Of a DNA stretch of 64,000 bases, positions 62,888-64,000 are shown one piece after another. The stretch is taken from NCBI RefSeq assembly GCF_049942825.1, contig NZ_CP187970.1, positions 2,666,001-2,730,000 on the forward strand, read 5' to 3'. Every line of letters begins with the position of its first letter. Position 1 is the first letter of the stretch. The stretch comes from Paenibacillus_G sp049942825. GTDB taxonomy: Bacteria; Bacillota; Bacilli; Paenibacillales; NBRC-103111. Under the pieces are notes generated by a model, which did not search any database, was not told the DNA's origin, and was given only the letters and a program-made list of their open reading frames with translations. The position numbers and the translations under genes are program-made.

Positions 62888-63787
62888 TCAGGTAGTGGTG
62901 ACGCCGGGAGCCAGGGGGGCAGGAGCCTTCGCCTTCTTCTTGAGTGTGGCGAGGATGACGCCGCCTACGATCAGGACGGAGCCGGCCAGCTGCACGGCGG
63001 TTACCGGTGTGCCCAGGAAGGCAAAGCCGACGACCATGGCGACGAAGGGCTGCAGGTTCAGGAACACGGAGGCTTTGCCCGCTCCGACCCGGCGCAGCTG
63101 CGTGTTCCAAACCAGTCCGCAGACGCCCTGCATGACAATGGCCGTCGTCACAAGCAGTCCCCAGGCCCATAGTTGTGTGCTGATGCCATGCAGCGGTTCC
63201 TTGATCAGGGCGGCGGGGATGACCATGCCGGAGCCGATGACGGTCGAGTAGACCGTCGCGACGAAAGGATCGATGCGTTCGGTGAGCCTGCGCATCATGA
63301 TGATCGAGACGGCGAAGGTCAGCATGGCGATGCCGATGTAGAGCAGCCCCCGGGACAGCGCGAGCCCGCCGGACTGCCCGACGACAAGGAAGATCCCCCC
63401 AATCGCAAGGACCGAACCGGCCGCCATGCGCGGTGTGAAAGCCTCCTTCAGGAAGACCGCGGCGAGCAGGGCGGTGGTGATCGGAGCCAGCGACAGGACG
63501 AGCGAGGCTGTCGTGGCGCTTACCGTCTGCAGGCCCGTGAAAAAGGCCGCCTGATTCATCAGCGTGCCGATGAAGCCGAGCGGGACGAGAAGCAGGTAAT
63601 CCCTGCGGGAGAGGATCTGCAGCCGCTTCGTGCTCCACGCATAAACCAGCAGGAACAGAGAGGTGGCGGTAAGCCGGAAGGCCGACAGAAGGAGGGGCGG
63701 GAATTCGTGAACGAGCATCGACCCGAAGACGAAGTTGCTACCCCAGCAGGTAACGCAGAATAACAAGAGCAGGTAGGACCGCATCAT
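62888..63787 (-). CDS. DMT-superfamily (EamA) transporter
   Basis: A 299-residue integral membrane protein with ten predicted helices in two EamA repeats: LLLLFCVTCWGSNFVFGSML opens the first, LLYIGIAMLTFAVSIIMMRR the second, and VLIVGGVILATLKKKAKAPA closes with a basic tail. Members export metabolites or amino acids; the substrate is not predictable. It diverges from a MerR-type regulator 149 bp away, which may control it. Confidence 0.92.
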   Translation of the reverse strand: MMRSYLLLLFCVTCWGSNFVFGSMLVHEFPPLLLSAFRLTATSLFLLVYAWSTKRLQILSRRDYLLLVPLGFIGTLMNQAAFFTGLQTVSATTASLVLSLAPITTALLAAVFLKEAFTPRMAAGSVLAIGGIFLVVGQSGGLALSRGLLYIGIAMLTFAVSIIMMRRLTERIDPFVATVYSTVIGSGMVIPAALIKEPLHGISTQLWAWGLLVTTAIVMQGVCGLVWNTQLRRVGAGKASVFLNLQPFVAMVVGFAFLGTPVTAVQLAGSVLIVGGVILATLKKKAKAPAPLAPGVTTT

Positions 63788-63936
63788 GGCATGGTTCTCC
63801 TTTTACAAGGGATAAGGATCGTGCTAAAATGCTACATACCAATCGTATGACATACACGGAGAACAACGATACATAACTGCGTATCCGGCCGGCAGTTACG
63901 CCCGGCGGCGGTGCGTGAACACGGGAGGACGGAATC
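63788..63936. promoter_or_regulatory. Divergent promoter region of the transporter and MerR genes
   Basis: AT-rich segment around 63810-63870 (gctaaaatgctacatacc, atcgtatgacat) flanked by two ribosome sites (minus GGAGAA near 63796; plus GGGAGGA near 63924). MerR proteins usually bind such shared regions, but I cannot define the operator. Confidence 0.4.
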
Positions 63937-64000
63937 ATGGGATTATCCATCAAGGAAGCGGCACAGCAGGTAGGCCTCATGCCCCATACCCTGCGGTTCT
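63937..64000 (+). CDS. MerR-family transcriptional regulator, 3' end outside window
   Basis: Twenty-one codons are present: GLSIKEAAQQVGLMPHTLRF, the start of a MerR winged-helix (helix-turn-helix followed by TLRFYE in the family). ATG preceded by GGGAGGA. Divergent from the DMT transporter gene, its probable target. Confidence 0.85.
   Translation, partial: MGLSIKEAAQQVGLMPHTLRF

Noticed and set aside
62604..63638. Minus-strand ORF overlapping the DMT transporter in another frame
   Set aside because: Arg/His/Gly-rich product without hydrophobic helices; the EamA frame is the real gene.

Overview
The window looks like a chromosomal segment of a Paenibacillus-type bacterium (Bacillota, fairly high GC). 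Supporting signs are strong purine-rich Shine-Dalgarno sites with frequent TTG and GTG starts, YesM/YesN-type two-component pairs, LplA/LplB/LplC-type sugar importers, a surface enzyme with three SLH domains, an Sda-like sporulation checkpoint ORF and a barnase-type RNase. I suspect the P. mucilaginosus group but cannot prove it from this sequence. No rRNA, tRNA or CRISPR array was seen.

Layout. (1) 1-3.7 kb: the end of a CUT1 sugar importer (two permeases) and a GH127 beta-L-arabinofuranosidase whose 3' end is repeated in tandem. (2) 3.7-7.1 kb: a dyad repeat array, a divergent pair (two-domain ferredoxin-fold protein and WYL regulator), a TfoX C-domain protein and an orphan membrane-anchored protein. 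(3) 7.1-25.6 kb: an accessory region rich in mobile DNA. Two nearly identical IS256-family elements in opposite orientation (7.09-8.51 and 19.40-20.89 kb) bracket about 11 kb holding IS110 and IS1182 remnants, a solute-binding protein/chemoreceptor pair, a headless TPR gene, an ATP-dependent DNA ligase, a broken UvrX-like polymerase with its YolD partner, and small orphans. Beyond it are a CBO0543-like membrane protein, decayed genes, another chemoreceptor and a third, decayed IS256 copy.

(4) 25.6-26.4 kb: a predicted structured RNA leader in front of an arginine-rich orphan protein. (5) 26.7-37.2 kb: an alpha-glucan/maltooligosaccharide locus made of YesM-type kinase, YesN-type regulator, lipoprotein binding protein, two permeases, a glycogen-debranching-type amylo-alpha-1,6-glucosidase and a GH13 alpha-glucosidase whose end is fused to a copper-amine-oxidase-domain remnant. 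(6) 37.8-56.0 kb: a fructan (levan/inulin) locus. A LacI regulator has matching GGAAACGTTTC-type operators in front of itself and in front of an LplB-LplC-LplA importer, followed by a cytoplasmic GH32 fructanase, a 2091-residue SLH-anchored GH32 protein with four repeats of exactly 552 bp period, a phosphotransferase-like kinase, an Sda-like ORF, and a 1272-residue secreted GH32 protein resembling cycloinulooligosaccharide fructanotransferases. Both large GH32 proteins carry Glu at the canonical Asp nucleophile position. (7) 56.1-64.0 kb: barnase-like RNase, VOC protein, broken LysE exporter, a kinase/GNAT/P-loop cluster, ABC-F ATPase, metallo-hydrolase, DMT transporter and the start of a MerR regulator.

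How it works together. In the fructan locus the secreted and surface-bound enzymes would bind and cut polymer outside, the importer would take up oligosaccharides, and the cytoplasmic GH32 would finish hydrolysis, with the LacI protein sensing the product. The alpha-glucan locus follows the same plan under two-component control. The most unusual items are the GH32 nucleophile change shared by two paralogues, the branched RNA leader at 25.74-25.88 kb, the four-unit dyad array at 3.72-3.91 kb, and the permease-less binding protein/chemoreceptor pair.
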